Shown here: positions 22,742-33,168 of the stretch, in pieces
Position numbering within the stretch: position 1 is the stretch's first letter
How the letters are laid out: every line of letters begins with the position of its first letter
NCBI GenBank assembly: GCA_029204225.1
Contig: CM055102.1
Span: 5,860,287 to 5,924,286 of the forward strand
Reading direction: 5' to 3'
DNA: 64,000 nucleotides
Source: Diphasiastrum complanatum
Lineage: Eukaryota; Streptophyta; Lycopodiopsida; Lycopodiales; Lycopodiaceae
Program-made: the position numbers and the translations under genes
The notes under the pieces: model-generated
The model's input: the letters and a program-made list of their open reading frames with translations, nothing else
Told to the model about the DNA's origin: nothing
Database searches by the model: none

Positions 22742-24137
22742 TCAGGTCAGACTCCATCAAATCCGTTTCTGGGTCCTCTTCATCATCTTGTTCACCATCT
22801 TCTTGATCAAATGCCTCTCTCTCCATCCTATCAAATCCTTCAATGGCAGCCATGATTTGCTTATTCAATGGTTTGGGGCATGACCTCCAAGAGTGACCTT
22901 GCTGATGACAGTTGAAGCAACGCATGGAACTGCCCACTGTTGGTGAGCTGTTGCTGTGACTAGCTGAAGGTCCAACATTGTTTCTTCTCTGGAACATGTT
23001 CCCTCCATTGTTGCCTTGGTTGCCAAACCCTGTTTTTGTTGGGAATTTATTCACGCTACTCGAGGCTTGGTTGCCATTTGGAGCTGAGTCCCCCCTTGAA
23101 AAAAAGCTCGGACTCGGTCTGGATCCACTAAATACTCTTGTTGAGGTTGCGGGAGCAGCTGGTGCCAATGTGCTCTCATAATCACAAACCATTTCAGCCG
23201 CTCGAATAGTTGAATTGAAATCATGGGGCATGTAGCTGTCTATCGCACGCCGGGTCCAGGATTGCATTCCAGACAATAGGTAATGAGTTTTGTCCGCCTC
23301 GGACATATCTTCAATAACCCATACACTCTGTCTGAATCTATTGAGGTACTCTCGCAATGACCCTTTCTGTTTGAGCCCCGATAATTCTGTCCTCAATCTC
23401 ATGTGTGAATCCTTCGGTATGAACTCCTCTCGTAACGCGGCTTTGAATGCGTCCCATGTTTGAAAATGCATTCTTGCCATCCGGTACCAATTTGTAGTGT
23501 AGCCCTCAAAATATGCTAATGCCAAGTCAGTTCTTTCTTCCTCAGGAGTGTTCATCAGACGGAAGTAATGGTCCATGTGAAACAACCAATCTTCCACAAC
23601 TCGAATGTCACGCTCTCCTTTGAAAGTAGGTGGTGCTTTCACTTTGGCAGTCTTTCTTGGCCCCTCTGTGGTTCGCGCTCGTGGTTCTCTTGGTATCTGT
23701 GGAGGAGGCGCCACTGCATTCTCCCTAGTTGCTTCCAACTCTTCAAACCTGGCTTCGAGCTGTGTTAGCCCGTCTCTCATTTCTCTAGCAAGGTTAATTT
23801 GAGTAAGATTCATGGCTCGCAAGGATGTTTGCCATTCTTTCCTTTCGGTTTCTCTATCCTTCTTCACCTCGCTAAGCATAGCCGTCATTGCGGTTGATAA
23901 GTATTGCCGCATCTTCACTTCAAAGAGGTCCTGTTGCGCCTCTGGCAAGGGTTCATCTCTTGGTGTAGGTTCAGAAGGGCCACCCATCTCTTCATGGAGG
24001 GGCGCCACTGTGGAGTGCATACGCTCTTTCTTTCTCGACTTGGACCTGGTGCCATCTCGATGCATGCGAGAGCTGTATTCTCGAGTCAGCTCTTCTCCGT
24101 CCGTCAGTGCTCGTAACTCTTCAAGATGGTCCTCCAT
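22701..24137 (-). CDS. gag: Gag polyprotein of element B (478 aa)
   Basis: An intact frame. It would form the capsid and nucleocapsid that package the element RNA in the cytoplasm. Residues 1-150 are charged and partly coiled-coil-like. The retrotransposon gag domain covers about 170-320, with markers VEDWLFHMDHYFRLM, ALAYFEGYTTNWY and GSLREYLNRFRQS. A Ser/Asn-rich linker follows, then one zinc knuckle, CFNCHQQGHSWRSC (CX2CX4HX4C, about residue 405), and an acidic tail. The start at 24137 is the first ATG of the frame. The 3' end overlaps the protease frame by 41 bases in a different phase, so protease synthesis would need a frameshift or re-initiation. No stops or gaps, unlike the other gag genes here. 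Confidence 0.9.
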   Translation of the reverse strand: MEDHLEELRALTDGEELTREYSSRMHRDGTRSKSRKKERMHSTVAPLHEEMGGPSEPTPRDEPLPEAQQDLFEVKMRQYLSTAMTAMLSEVKKDRETERKEWQTSLRAMNLTQINLAREMRDGLTQLEARFEELEATRENAVAPPPQIPREPRARTTEGPRKTAKVKAPPTFKGERDIRVVEDWLFHMDHYFRLMNTPEEERTDLALAYFEGYTTNWYRMARMHFQTWDAFKAALREEFIPKDSHMRLRTELSGLKQKGSLREYLNRFRQSVWVIEDMSEADKTHYLLSGMQSWTRRAIDSYMPHDFNSTIRAAEMVCDYESTLAPAAPATSTRVFSGSRPSPSFFSRGDSAPNGNQASSSVNKFPTKTGFGNQGNNGGNMFQRRNNVGPSASHSNSSPTVGSSMRCFNCHQQGHSWRSCPKPLNKQIMAAIEGFDRMEREAFDQEDGEQDDEEDPETDLMESDLNALQPNRGTCGLS

Positions 24138-24955
24138 TATAGTCAGAGGTGTACTTCCAACAGATTATCGCCTCAATCCTTTTTTATATTTGAAGCTCTC
24201 CCTTCTGTCAGCCGGGCCCCACAGCTCTCTTTTCTTCTTTATTAAATCAGCTTCAATGAAAATATCCCTTCCTCAAACTTAGCACGCCCACATCACCTGA
24301 GAGCCAAGTAGGAACCAGGTCATTTGTGTCCAAGCAAGCACACGACAAACGGAACATACCAACCAAAGCAAACACAGAGGATCCCTCTCAAGCCACAAAC
24401 CCCCCTGAGACCGGACGTAGGACCTTTGCCTAGCCGCGCCCACACAAATCTATCACAGAATTAGCCCACGGGGAAACATCCATCCAACCATCCGTGCTTT
24501 CACCATTAAGCAGCACATTGCCTCAGTCATGTCCCACCACTTTTTGGTCGATAGCCCTTATAGCTAAACGATCGGCAGCTATCCCGCACCGACAGCTAAC
24601 CACCCGTGCTTTACACCCGAATTCGAGCAGCATCTCTGTATCAATGGTTAACCCGTACAGTTCGAATATGTCGCCCCGCACCCCACAAGGTACAGACCGT
24701 GCTTTCACCTACCTAGGCAGCACTTTGCCTCATCCGTCCTACGTGCAGACAGCGCCAGGCCCGAACCGCGAGAACTGACCGTGCTTACACCTCGAGGGCA
24801 GCACTTTGACTCATCAAGTCCCCCGTTCTGCCGACCACCCCGACCGTGGACGCACTCGTGCTTACACTGTGGGCAGCACCTTGCACAACGGTTGTCCTGA
24901 CAAATCCCAAAACGTGGCCATCCCTGTGAGACTTGCGTAGCTGACCGGCTAGTCG
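24138..24955 (-). repeat. B leader with five GTGCT...AGCAC hairpin units
   Basis: Five imperfect units (near 24495, 24608, 24699, 24779 and 24860), each CGTGCTT(T)CACC followed about 15-25 bases later by AGCAC. Each can fold as a short stem, and the same stem occurs in both LTRs. The stretch between PBS and gag holds no gene. Confidence 0.7.
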
Positions 24956-24967
24956 GCTCTGATACCA
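24956..24967 (-). other. Primer-binding site of B (initiator Met tRNA)
   Basis: The minus strand reads TGGTATCAGAGC, two bases from the LTR end. This Met priming sets B apart from the Asp-primed elements around it. Confidence 0.9.
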
Positions 24968-24969
24968 CA

Positions 24970-25889
24970 TGTTGCGCCGGCGCCTCAAAGGGCGCTGGGA
25001 CTTGAGCGGTTTCCCCAACACGCGCTTAAGTCTAACATTCATCCATCATGCACTTACGTAAAAGCCAACTCAGAAACGTAACAAGCTTAACCATTCAGAC
25101 TTAAGAAAACTGGAATCCCAACCAACCCGAAAGCCAACTCAGAATCCGTCCCCAAAAGGTAACCAAAGGCAAAGACAAGGCACACATGAAACCCAAGGCA
25201 TAGTGGTCGTCAAACTGACCAAGTGGCATAGCGGCAAGCCCCATGTCGATGACAGGGACCCTTAGGCGCCAGCGACGCAAAAAGGTTGTAGTAAGGGTCC
25301 TTCCACTTGGACCAATCCCGGAGGCGAAACCGAAATGGTAATCATCCCCAAGGATCAACTTTATTAGATTTGGAAGAGGTTACATTCATACATAGACTGA
25401 CCGGTCTCGGGGCCACCAACACGTGCTGGGCATTGTGCCTGGCTCGTGCTGGTAGAGGGACCTGAGACCTGGCGACTGGATTCCTGGCGCTGGTTGAGCT
25501 GCCCAAGTTTCTGTCTGCCGGACTCCCCCTATAGTTCTGCTATGATTCGACGCACCCCCTCTGGTTTGAAACATAGTGCTTTCTGGTAAAGCACGCTTTT
25601 TAGGACTTAGTTTTTATTTTGTTGATTAAGCCTGGCAAGCCTGGCAGAATCAGTCTGGCTCCCGGACATGGGTCCCGGGAGCCGTCCCGGCGGCCGAATC
25701 AACCTGCTTTCCTGACTAGGCCATGACTCGAGCTCCAGAGCTAGCTCATGACTTTGTGACTACTTGACTGGCTCACCACAGGTCAGAGGCTCAGTCCTTG
25801 ACGTTCTAACTTGCTCTGGGACCTTAGGGAGTGTCACCCCTTTGAGTCTTACAGGGCACGCTGGGTGCACCCGAGTCAGCTTTACAACA
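24970..25889 (-). repeat. 5' LTR of B (920 bp)
   Basis: Same length and ends as the left LTR, with about 98% identity by eye. It directly adjoins the PBS at its left side (minus orientation). Confidence 0.93.
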
Positions 25890-25894
25890 GTCTA

Positions 25895-26018
25895 CCTTTG
25901 GCATTCTAGCTTCCTAAACCATGCTAGTTGGATTGAGCCTTAGTTCATGCTAGTTGGGAGGCATCCATAGCTAGGATTAGTTGGAGCCATAGCTGGTTGG
26001 GATGATGTAAAGCCAACA
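25895..26018 (+). repeat. 3' LTR of A1, right part
   Basis: The continuation after element B and its second GTCTA. It contains the 'AGTTGG...GCCATAG' repeats typical of the end of this LTR family. Confidence 0.82.
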
Positions 26019-26023
26019 CCAGC

Positions 26024-27867
26024 ATTTGATAGGCCACCACTAGAATGGCAGTTCCCTCAGGAATAGCTGGTGGTGCGAAGTCGTTGAAGTCCACCAATTC
26101 CAACTGTTCCTTCATAGCGGAACGTGCTGCTTGTTCATCTGCTACAGCCTCATCCTTTTCGGCTTTGAGGGTATCGATGGTTTGCTGCATGTTGGATACC
26201 TTCAGTTGGAACTGGTTCTAGAGGTGGAGTAGCATCTGCAGCTGTTGTTGATTGTAATTGGTGAGATTCTGGATCTGCAGCTGTTGTTTTTTGTTTTTCT
26301 CCTCTAGCCTTGTTTTTTCTTTTTGAAGGTCCGTCATGGCACCATCGTCGAATTGTCGCATAGTATACTGTCCCCCTAGGGTGCCGAATAGATTATATTG
26401 GAGCTCATTCACCAACCATATCGCTTTTTGGGCTACAAGGGATAACTGCTCCCAAGGACCAATGTCAGGGAGGGTGCATGTGTGGTTAGGATACGGCATT
26501 GGGTTAAAGGGTAGAAAATCAGGAGCAGGGGTAGATGGAGGTGTATGAAAGGCAGGTGGAGGTGATTGTGGATTGATGGTTACAAGAGGTGGGGAGATAC
26601 TGCGTGGCGGAGATGTTTGGATTGGGTTAGCGGTGATAGTGGTTGATGGAAGTGCGTTTAGTAATTGTAATGCAAAATCATCTACGTTGACTATGGAGTC
26701 AAGTAGGGGGGAGATTTGTACAGGTGAGGGCTTTGGTGGAATTGTGGAAGTGAAGACCGTGTTGAGAGTTAGTGATGGTGTGGAGGTGGTAGTAAATGGT
26801 GGGGGTGGTGGTGGGAGTGTGAGAGCAAGTGAGGGAGAGGAGGTTGCCTGTGTGGACGGAATCACACCCATAGGATCAGAGCCCGAAGTGTCTGCTGTCA
26901 CTAAGCTGCCTACTGCTTGCCTGCGTTGTTGGGCCTGGTGAAGTAAGGCCGCCTGCTGCTCTAGGACCTCCTTTGGGACCTGAGATGGTTTAAGGCTCCC
27001 TCTGGATTCAGCATACTCCGTCCCAATGTTGCTGGATAGAAGGTCGTGAGGAACATCGGCTTCTGTGATGATTGTCTGCTCTTTCTGCTTCTTAGTAGGT
27101 GGGACTGGTGAGATCGGTTCTGTTGTCAGTTGGGGGGTGGCTCGCTTTTTTGTGCTTGGATAGAGATCATCTAGCTCCTTGGTGGCAGCAGCCGCCCTAG
27201 ACCCCAATTGTTTGGTGACCAACATGTGGAGGAGATACTCACATTTGGTAGTTGATTTTTTGGCTTTCAGATCTCCGCACAACTTCTCTGCTATCTTCTC
27301 AACCTACTTGTAATTTTGAGTGGGATCGTCCATGGTCAGGGTCAAAGAAAAGAGGTCGCTCGGTGGTATGCGATCCACCTTGGCGGTATGCACTTCGACC
27401 ATGGTGACGAGGATTTTTGAGGCGGCCCGTAGGTGGGGATCCGTGATGAGGCGGATAGCGATCCTGTCATTGGTTTGGGCAATGGTTTTGTCATCTTCTA
27501 TCAGAAACTTTGTGAAGTACTTGGCATCATAGCTGGTGCCCTTGCCATGGATTGTCTCTTTGAGATTAGGGAAGCCAATGCTCTGGAGATCCCCAAGAGA
27601 GACGTTGATGATGGTGTAGCTGCCACTCTTGGATGTAATCCAGAAAGTTTGGAATTCATCCGAATAGGTGGAGTAGGCTGCTCGAATGAGGCTCTCACTC
27701 TGCTGGTTCCGAAAAAGAGTCAGATCAAAGCCAAGGCTTGTGAGGATATCCTTGGCCAGGGTGAGCTGCTCGGCGTAATTCTTGATACAGATCATAAAAA
27801 TATCTCCTAAATAAGGACGAGGGGATTTACCACGATGCAAACTGAACGAGGAATCGCAGGAAGCCAT
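26024..27867 (-). pseudogene. H ORF2, N-terminal and central part, unknown protein
   Basis: The chosen start is ATG 27867-27865 in the context ATCATGGCT, about 85 bases after a TATA-like CTTTATACCC. The first ~190 codons look globular. A TAG (27306-27304) interrupts the frame, which continues in phase. Next come a Lys-rich patch (KKRATPQL, PPTKKQKEQ), about 150 residues rich in Pro, Ser and Thr, and a Gln/Glu-rich coiled coil with a second TAG (26220-26218). With the C-terminal part at 12517-12908 the protein is roughly 750 residues. Both TAG codons could derive from CAG by one C-to-T change. I do not recognise any domain. The layout (globular head, disordered Pro-rich middle, coiled coil) would suit an accessory frame of a retroelement or a captured host gene. 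Confidence 0.6.
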
Positions 27868-28368
27868 GATAGCAGTGATTTTAGATTGCTCTGAGAATTT
27901 TGAAAATTTTGAAAAATATCTATTTCTGGAAAGCTTGATCAATGGTTACAGGGTATAAAGACATGTAGTCTATTTTTTGAAAGCGTTTTGTGCGTTGGTA
28001 GACATCACAAGCTGATAGAAATTTCCGATGGGGGATTGGTCTCGCCAGGAAGCCCTACAGGGGAAGGGCCCACACTGCCCTTACACGAGTGATTGGGGAG
28101 TTGCCGCTTCCAATCCTGAGGGCCATCCCAACCGCCCCGTGCTCCCCAGTCGATGAGGGTTTTCTAGGCCCCCAGAGACACGGCTACAAGGAGGTGTAAT
28201 TGTAATCTCAGTCCTATCGGTCTTGATGTCTGGACTTTTCATCCTCTAGATCGTCCACCCCTCTATGTAGAAGTCCGTAGAGGGGTCATCGCTACTGGTT
28301 TCATCTCTCTCGGTTTTTGGTGGATCTAGTTCTGGGGGTCTGTTAGTACTGCCAGTTGGTCCGGGTGA
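27868..28368 (-). other. Region upstream of H ORF2
   Basis: The minus strand has a TATA-like CTTTATACCC at 27951-27960 and an A-rich stretch before the ORF2 start. The GC-rich part at 28020-28200 shows no gene or repeat that I recognise. Confidence 0.4.
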
Positions 28369-28638
28369 CTATACTGGCGATCCAAATGATATGAAAGACT
28401 GGGTGGGTCTCGTGTAGTCGGTGGAAAGGGCGTAAGTCAGATGCCAGAACCCATCAATAATGAACTCATAGATTTCGAAGTAACTATAATCCCCACAATG
28501 TTGTATTCTAAATATAGTATCTCTCGCCCATAGGTGAGGGTGGAGTGCCAGAGTATAGAAATAGTAGTGTGTGGTCCCTTCTCGGATTAATTGACAGACA
28601 TCCCCTAGGGTGGAACTGATTCTCATCCATATGTTCAA
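28369..28638 (-). CDS. Short unknown open frame in H (89 aa)
   Basis: An unbroken frame rich in aromatic residues, for example THYYFYTLALHPHLWARDT and YSYFEIYEFIIDGFWHL. The composition looks like a folded protein rather than chance, but no family is recognised and no good start or promoter is visible. It lies between H gag and ORF2. It may be a piece of a longer lost frame. Confidence 0.35.
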   Translation of the reverse strand: MNIWMRISSTLGDVCQLIREGTTHYYFYTLALHPHLWARDTIFRIQHCGDYSYFEIYEFIIDGFWHLTYALSTDYTRPTQSFISFGSPV

Positions 28639-31600
28639 GGGTCCAACCCCCCATGAGGAAGGGAGTTGTTCAACACACCCCCCATCCTAGGTCTCTAGAG
28701 GCACCTTCTATTGTCAAGATGAGGTCATATCTATAACTCAGAGTACGATTCCAGATGGTATTGCCTATGCCAGTGTCTTTGGTACTTCACAGTGGTCGAG
28801 ATTCACGGCTAGAGGTCACAAGAGTGTAACTACTTACAAATTCTCTAAGATTTCCATAGGGGTACTCAATTAGCAATCATAGGTCCAATGAAATGAAGTC
28901 ATCGTCTGTTATCGGGTATTTCTTGTGATTTGTCACTAAAGTACTCAGCCGGTCAGGGTGAAACAAACAAACAGTCACCAAATGATTATGCTATGATATA
29001 TCATGATTAGTTCCGTGCAGCGTGAGGGTGCCAATTATACGCGTCGCCTTGTTTGATAGATGGTGGTATTTTGCCAAGCGTCAGGCCTAGGTATTTCGCT
29101 AGTCAGTTCCAACGATGGAGGTGACTATAATGACCCCTAACCGAGGTGGTGTGTTTCAACCACGTACGGTGAACGACCCGCTCTTCTATTTCAAAGAGGT
29201 CGGGCCAGTGACTCAAGTACACAAAAATGACTAATTGCCAAGTACGATGTCAAATGGGATTTTGCAAACTAAGCATCATACACGTAAAACTTTCAACCTT
29301 CAATAGTTACGAACATAATATGAGAGAAAAATCGGTTTGCCTTCAAAAGAACCGCCGAGTCATGAGTGTATGAACTCCTTTGAGGCTTGGGTTGGCGTTC
29401 CTCAACTTGGGGGGTCTTATGATGCGTGTAAGGGCTTGGGATGAAATACCGAGCTGGCCTTCTTAAGTTGTTAGCCAGACATTCTGGAATGAGGCCACGT
29501 TGTTTGAAGGTAGGAGTTCTCTGGCCAGCCTCACGCCACAGAGTTTAGATATAAGCGGCCATACATCCGATAACCACCCCCTGTTGGCATGGCTGATATG
29601 TTCAATCGCAGCTCTAGAATGGGCTTTCCCAGGTAAAGATCAGGTGCATGACATACTGCTAGAATGGGCTTTCCCAGGTAAAGATCAGGTGCATGACATA
29701 CTGACCACGAGCAGGTGCTTCCATGTAGACGATTTCAACAAGAATGAGTGGTTTGAGGGCCAGCGTAGCCCTGAAATGAGATCAACAACAACTGTAGAGC
29801 ACCATGCGATGTCCTCTCCGTGGAAATGTCTACTGCTCAACGATGAAAGGTAAGTGACTTTCAGTAAGTTATTCACACTCAGCAATGAATAGTCTGCAAC
29901 TGTGGGCAGTGACAGATCGATATGTAGGCATGCTTCTTGTGAATGTGACAAATTTAATGGTAGCGTCAAGCTCCATCCCTCAAATTGGGATCCAATGCGG
30001 GTCTGACGTGGGCAAGTACCAGTACAGGAGGTGCGCTCCACAGACAGGATGGATCGATCAGAGCGCAGGCCTAGCAAAGACAGGCAACATCAGTGTAGCA
30101 AGCTTTCAATCCAACTGAAAGGTTCCGTTCAACAGCTGCAGAACGATCCATCTAGCCCAATTAGCCACCTCACGGCGAGCTGAAGGTAGCACTTTTCGGA
30201 ATCTGACTTCGTTCAGATCCGTTTCTGAGACGGGTAGATGGTTACGCGGGTACCCACCATTATCGGACAGCTTGGCTCCCGTTGTTTTAGCAGAGGTTTA
30301 GTGGCTCAGCAGAGGTTCTCCTTCCGAACTCCATGACTCACTGAACAATCGTGTCTTCGTGCACTTCCCTCATGAAGATGAAACTGCAGCTACCACGATA
30401 TACACATCCCTTCTCTTCTTGCGTCAAGAACATGAAAAGCGTTATTTTACTTAACAACATCGGATTAACCCATCTTGCAAACCCCCTCTTTCAACCATAT
30501 CAACAACCTATTCTCTCACTCACCATACCTACCACCAATCTTCTCACCATCTTTTTCCTCTCACCCTTCCATGTTCATTCTCCTACTCAACATACAAAGC
30601 AAAATCCTTTCCTCATCTTACTCCTTGATCCCTTCACCTCAACTTACTCCTTGATCCCTTCACCCACCTCATCTTACTCCTTGATCCCTTCAGCTGACAT
30701 GAAATTTTTTTGACATTCTTGGTTTTTTCTTGGACCCAATCTCAAGAAGACCACTCCCTTTTATAGAGGTCACCCAAATTTTCCCCTTCATAATGCTATA
30801 TCTTCATTTTTCAAGCCTTTCATGAAAAGTGTCCTACTTTGTACATGGCTCTTAGTTGTGATTTGACCACCAGTGGTACCCTTCTCCTTTTCGGAAAAGA
30901 TGTTTTGGGTCACTGGTATCCGGGTACCAATTGTGTGAGCCACATTTCTCTTTTGCACTTGTGAGTGTCATAAGTAGCAAGTACTTTACTTTATTGTCTT
31001 TTTTAATTGGGTAGTCCTCTTTGCTACTTGTGGTCAACCCTTACCACTTTTAGGTAGGGTATTTTTGTTAAGCACTTTTTGGCTTCCACTTGCATTTCCC
31101 ATTTGCGTATCCATGGCCCATGGCTTAAGCTGTCGAGGTGCCATTTCGACTTGCAATTGCCTATAGTCTTGTTACAGTTTCCTTGACCTTGTCCCATAAT
31201 TTTCGACCCTTTGTTGCGAGTTGATTTTGCCAATTTTTTCGTGTGTCGTTACTGGCGAGCACTCATGACTTGGGGTTTCTTCAAGGCAACCGGTTCCTTG
31301 AAAAACACAGTAGGCAATTTTTGTATTAATAAGAAGTAACGGAATACATTGAAAAATTTTTCGGCAGTGCCGCATGCTTCCAGAGTACATGAAAAGGAAG
31401 AGTGACATTGGCTTGTAGTAGATCTCCCCAAACTTTGGTACCTTCAAGGGTTTTGCTTTCAAAGGGCTTGTGAGGTACTTTATGGGAAGTGGAAGATTGT
31501 TGGTCGGCATTGCGGATTTGCTGGCGATACTAATGATGCAGCCAAATTTCTTGGGTGAGGGTAAACTATCGGGGTTGAATCTTCACTTGGAGGAACAACC

Positions 31601-31733
31601 GACGGTTGAGTTTTGCTGGGTGCAAGTGTAGGTGTTGGCGTTGGGTTTGTGCCCGAGTCAAGACCCAAACAAGATGTGTTTCGATGGGTAAGGCTTCTAC
31701 TTGCACTGAACAGACAGGAGCAGCTGGCTTAGA
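28639..31733 (-). other. H interior between gag and ORF2, no pol found
   Basis: About 3.1 kb where an autonomous element would have protease, RT and integrase. Reading both strands I find none of their motifs. Two local duplications are visible: a 45-bp tandem repeat (about 29612-29702) and three copies of a TTACTCCTTGATCCCTTCA unit (about 30620-30692). The minus strand 31733-31180 stays weakly coding-like (Pro/Ser-rich) after gag. Confidence 0.5.
29612..29702. repeat. 45-bp tandem duplication
   Basis: Two adjacent, apparently perfect copies of a 45-bp unit (CTAGAATGGGCTTTCCCAGG...). The perfect identity points to a recent event. No flanking signal explains it. Confidence 0.9.
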
Positions 31734-32991
31734 TCAGGATGGGCAGTCCTTGACGTGATGTTCAATACCACAGTTTTCACAAGCTGGAAGAAAGCGGAGT
31801 TTATCTGGGCAGCGAATACTAGGATGTTCACCTGCACAGATAAAACATCCTCGTATTGCGGGTAGTTGATGTGCGGCAAAGACAGCTTGGTTTGGATTGT
31901 AAACTTGGGCATTGGGATCCACTGTTTGAGCATTAGAATCATAGGTATAATAAACAATCGTTTCAATAGAGTATTGCGGTTGAGTATTGTCTTCCACATA
32001 GTAGGTGGCCGGATCTATGGTATTCGGATCAAGATAATGGACAGCGTTTTGTGGGGCAGATTGGTTAACAACAAACTGTTGATGTGGGGATGGGAATTGA
32101 TTTGGTGTAGTTGGTCGTGGTTGGTAGACCTCTGGTCGTGACACAGGCTGTTGTGGAGGGTAAGGGCGAGAAGCTCGATAGATGGTGGGTCTGGTGGCTG
32201 CTGGAAATGGTTTCGCAGTTGAGGGCATTCATTAGCAGTGTGACGTTGTGAGCGGATTGGACACCAGACATTTTCCCTTGCTGGAAAGGATTTCTCAGCA
32301 ATTTGTTTCATGGCGGTTTGGAAATCGGCAGTGAGTTTATCCATATGAGATTGTTGAGCTTTTTGCCAGGTTTCCATTTGATGTAGAAGTTTAGAAGGTT
32401 GAGCAATATTGTTTGGCTGATTAGGACGGTCCAGATTCTCAGATTTCTTTTCACGATGGTCAAAGTCATCGTCGGAACCTTCGTCTTCCTCACAAATAGC
32501 ATCGATCATCACATCTTTAAGTTGATCATAAAAGTCAACTGGTTTGAGTTCACGGCGAATGTTTTTAGGCAATCCAACTAAGAATAGTTTTATGGCCATA
32601 CGTTCGGTGATATTTTCATCAACACATTCTACTTTGAGACATTTAAAACGCTCAATGTAGTTTCGAACAGACTCTTCGCAACTTTTCTTGATGTGGGTAA
32701 TCTGAATGAACGGGCTCTGAGTCAGTTTGGATGGTTTGAAACGCTTGATGAGAGTGTCCTTGAGAGTGGTCCAAGAAGCAAGATCATGAGCTTCGAGATT
32801 CAAGTACCAATAAATAGGCATAGCTTTTCAGTTTCAGAGGTATCTCCATAAAAACGGCATGCATTATCAAAGTCTTGGAGAATTCGGACTGGGTCAGATT
32901 TTCCATCGTATTTTGGTGCATCGATACATGGAATTCTTCGTTCTAGTCGTGGAGGAGCCGGATTAGAAGATTTAGCACAGTCACGAGACAT
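31734..32991 (-). pseudogene. gag: H gag with CX2CX3HX4C-type zinc knuckles
   Basis: Start MSRDCAKSSN at 32991. Capsid markers: PRLERRIPCIDAPKYDG, LQDFDNACRFYGDTS, then a deletion of about 35 bp with frame change near 32815, LIKRFKPSKLTQSPF, NYIERFKCLKVECVDENI and KLFLVGLPKNIRREL. The first knuckle is damaged (CPIRSQRHTANEC, second Cys now Arg) and followed by a frameshift near 32225. A Pro/Gln/Tyr-rich linker then leads to two further knuckles, CFICAGEHPSIRC and CENCGIEHHVKDC, both CX2CX3HX4C. The frame ends at 31734. Closely related to A3 and A1 gag and more distantly to D gag. Confidence 0.85.
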
Positions 32992-33168
32992 GATGCAAAA
33001 TACATATGAGCAGGTCAGTATTGTACTTGGCAAAAAGACAGTTTGCTTGCAGAATTGATAGTGTAGGACAAAAAACTGGTCTTTCTGGCCGTGATAGAAT
33101 TTGCGGACAGGTTAAGAAATTGTGGAAAGATAGAATAATCGAACTGTAATACTCGCGAATTCTGACAG

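Larger units (their letters stand above)
20684..25889 (-). mobile_element. Complete gypsy-type element B encoding only gag and protease
   Basis: Two 920-bp LTRs flank a minus-strand internal region. The target-site duplication GTCTA lies at 20679-20683 and 25890-25894. I count about 15 differences between the LTRs, mostly transitions, so it is a fairly young insertion. PBS, PPT, gag and a retropepsin-like frame are present. No RT, RNase H or integrase fits in the 3.4-kb interior, so it needed enzymes in trans. Confidence 0.93.
12909..26018 (+). mobile_element. Gypsy-like non-autonomous element A1
   Basis: A plus-strand element flanked by CCAGC (12904-12908 and 26019-26023). The 5' LTR is 12909-13653 and the 3' LTR is 20003-20683 plus 25895-26018, split by element B. 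The internal region has an Asp-tRNA PBS, a motif-rich leader with a solo copia-type LTR, a deleted gag and a PPT. No pol was found. The two LTRs have clearly diverged, so A1 is older than A3. Confidence 0.85.

Noticed and set aside
22272-24282. Several plus-strand open frames of 65-156 codons
   Set aside because: They lie opposite the intact gag and protease frames of element B and show no domain features.
26336-27810. Plus-strand open frames of 70-125 codons, some Gly/Val-rich
   Set aside because: They are the antisense of H ORF2; their composition mirrors its Pro/Thr codons.
30351-30713. A 120-codon Pro/Ser/Thr-rich plus-strand frame
   Set aside because: It is produced by a C/T-rich stretch with a three-fold short repeat; no start context, domain or homologous copy supports it.
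28000-33168. A hidden RT or integrase in the interior of H
   Set aside because: I looked on both strands for Y-x-DD, the D,D,E core and HHCC motifs and found none; only gag at 31734-32991 was recognised.
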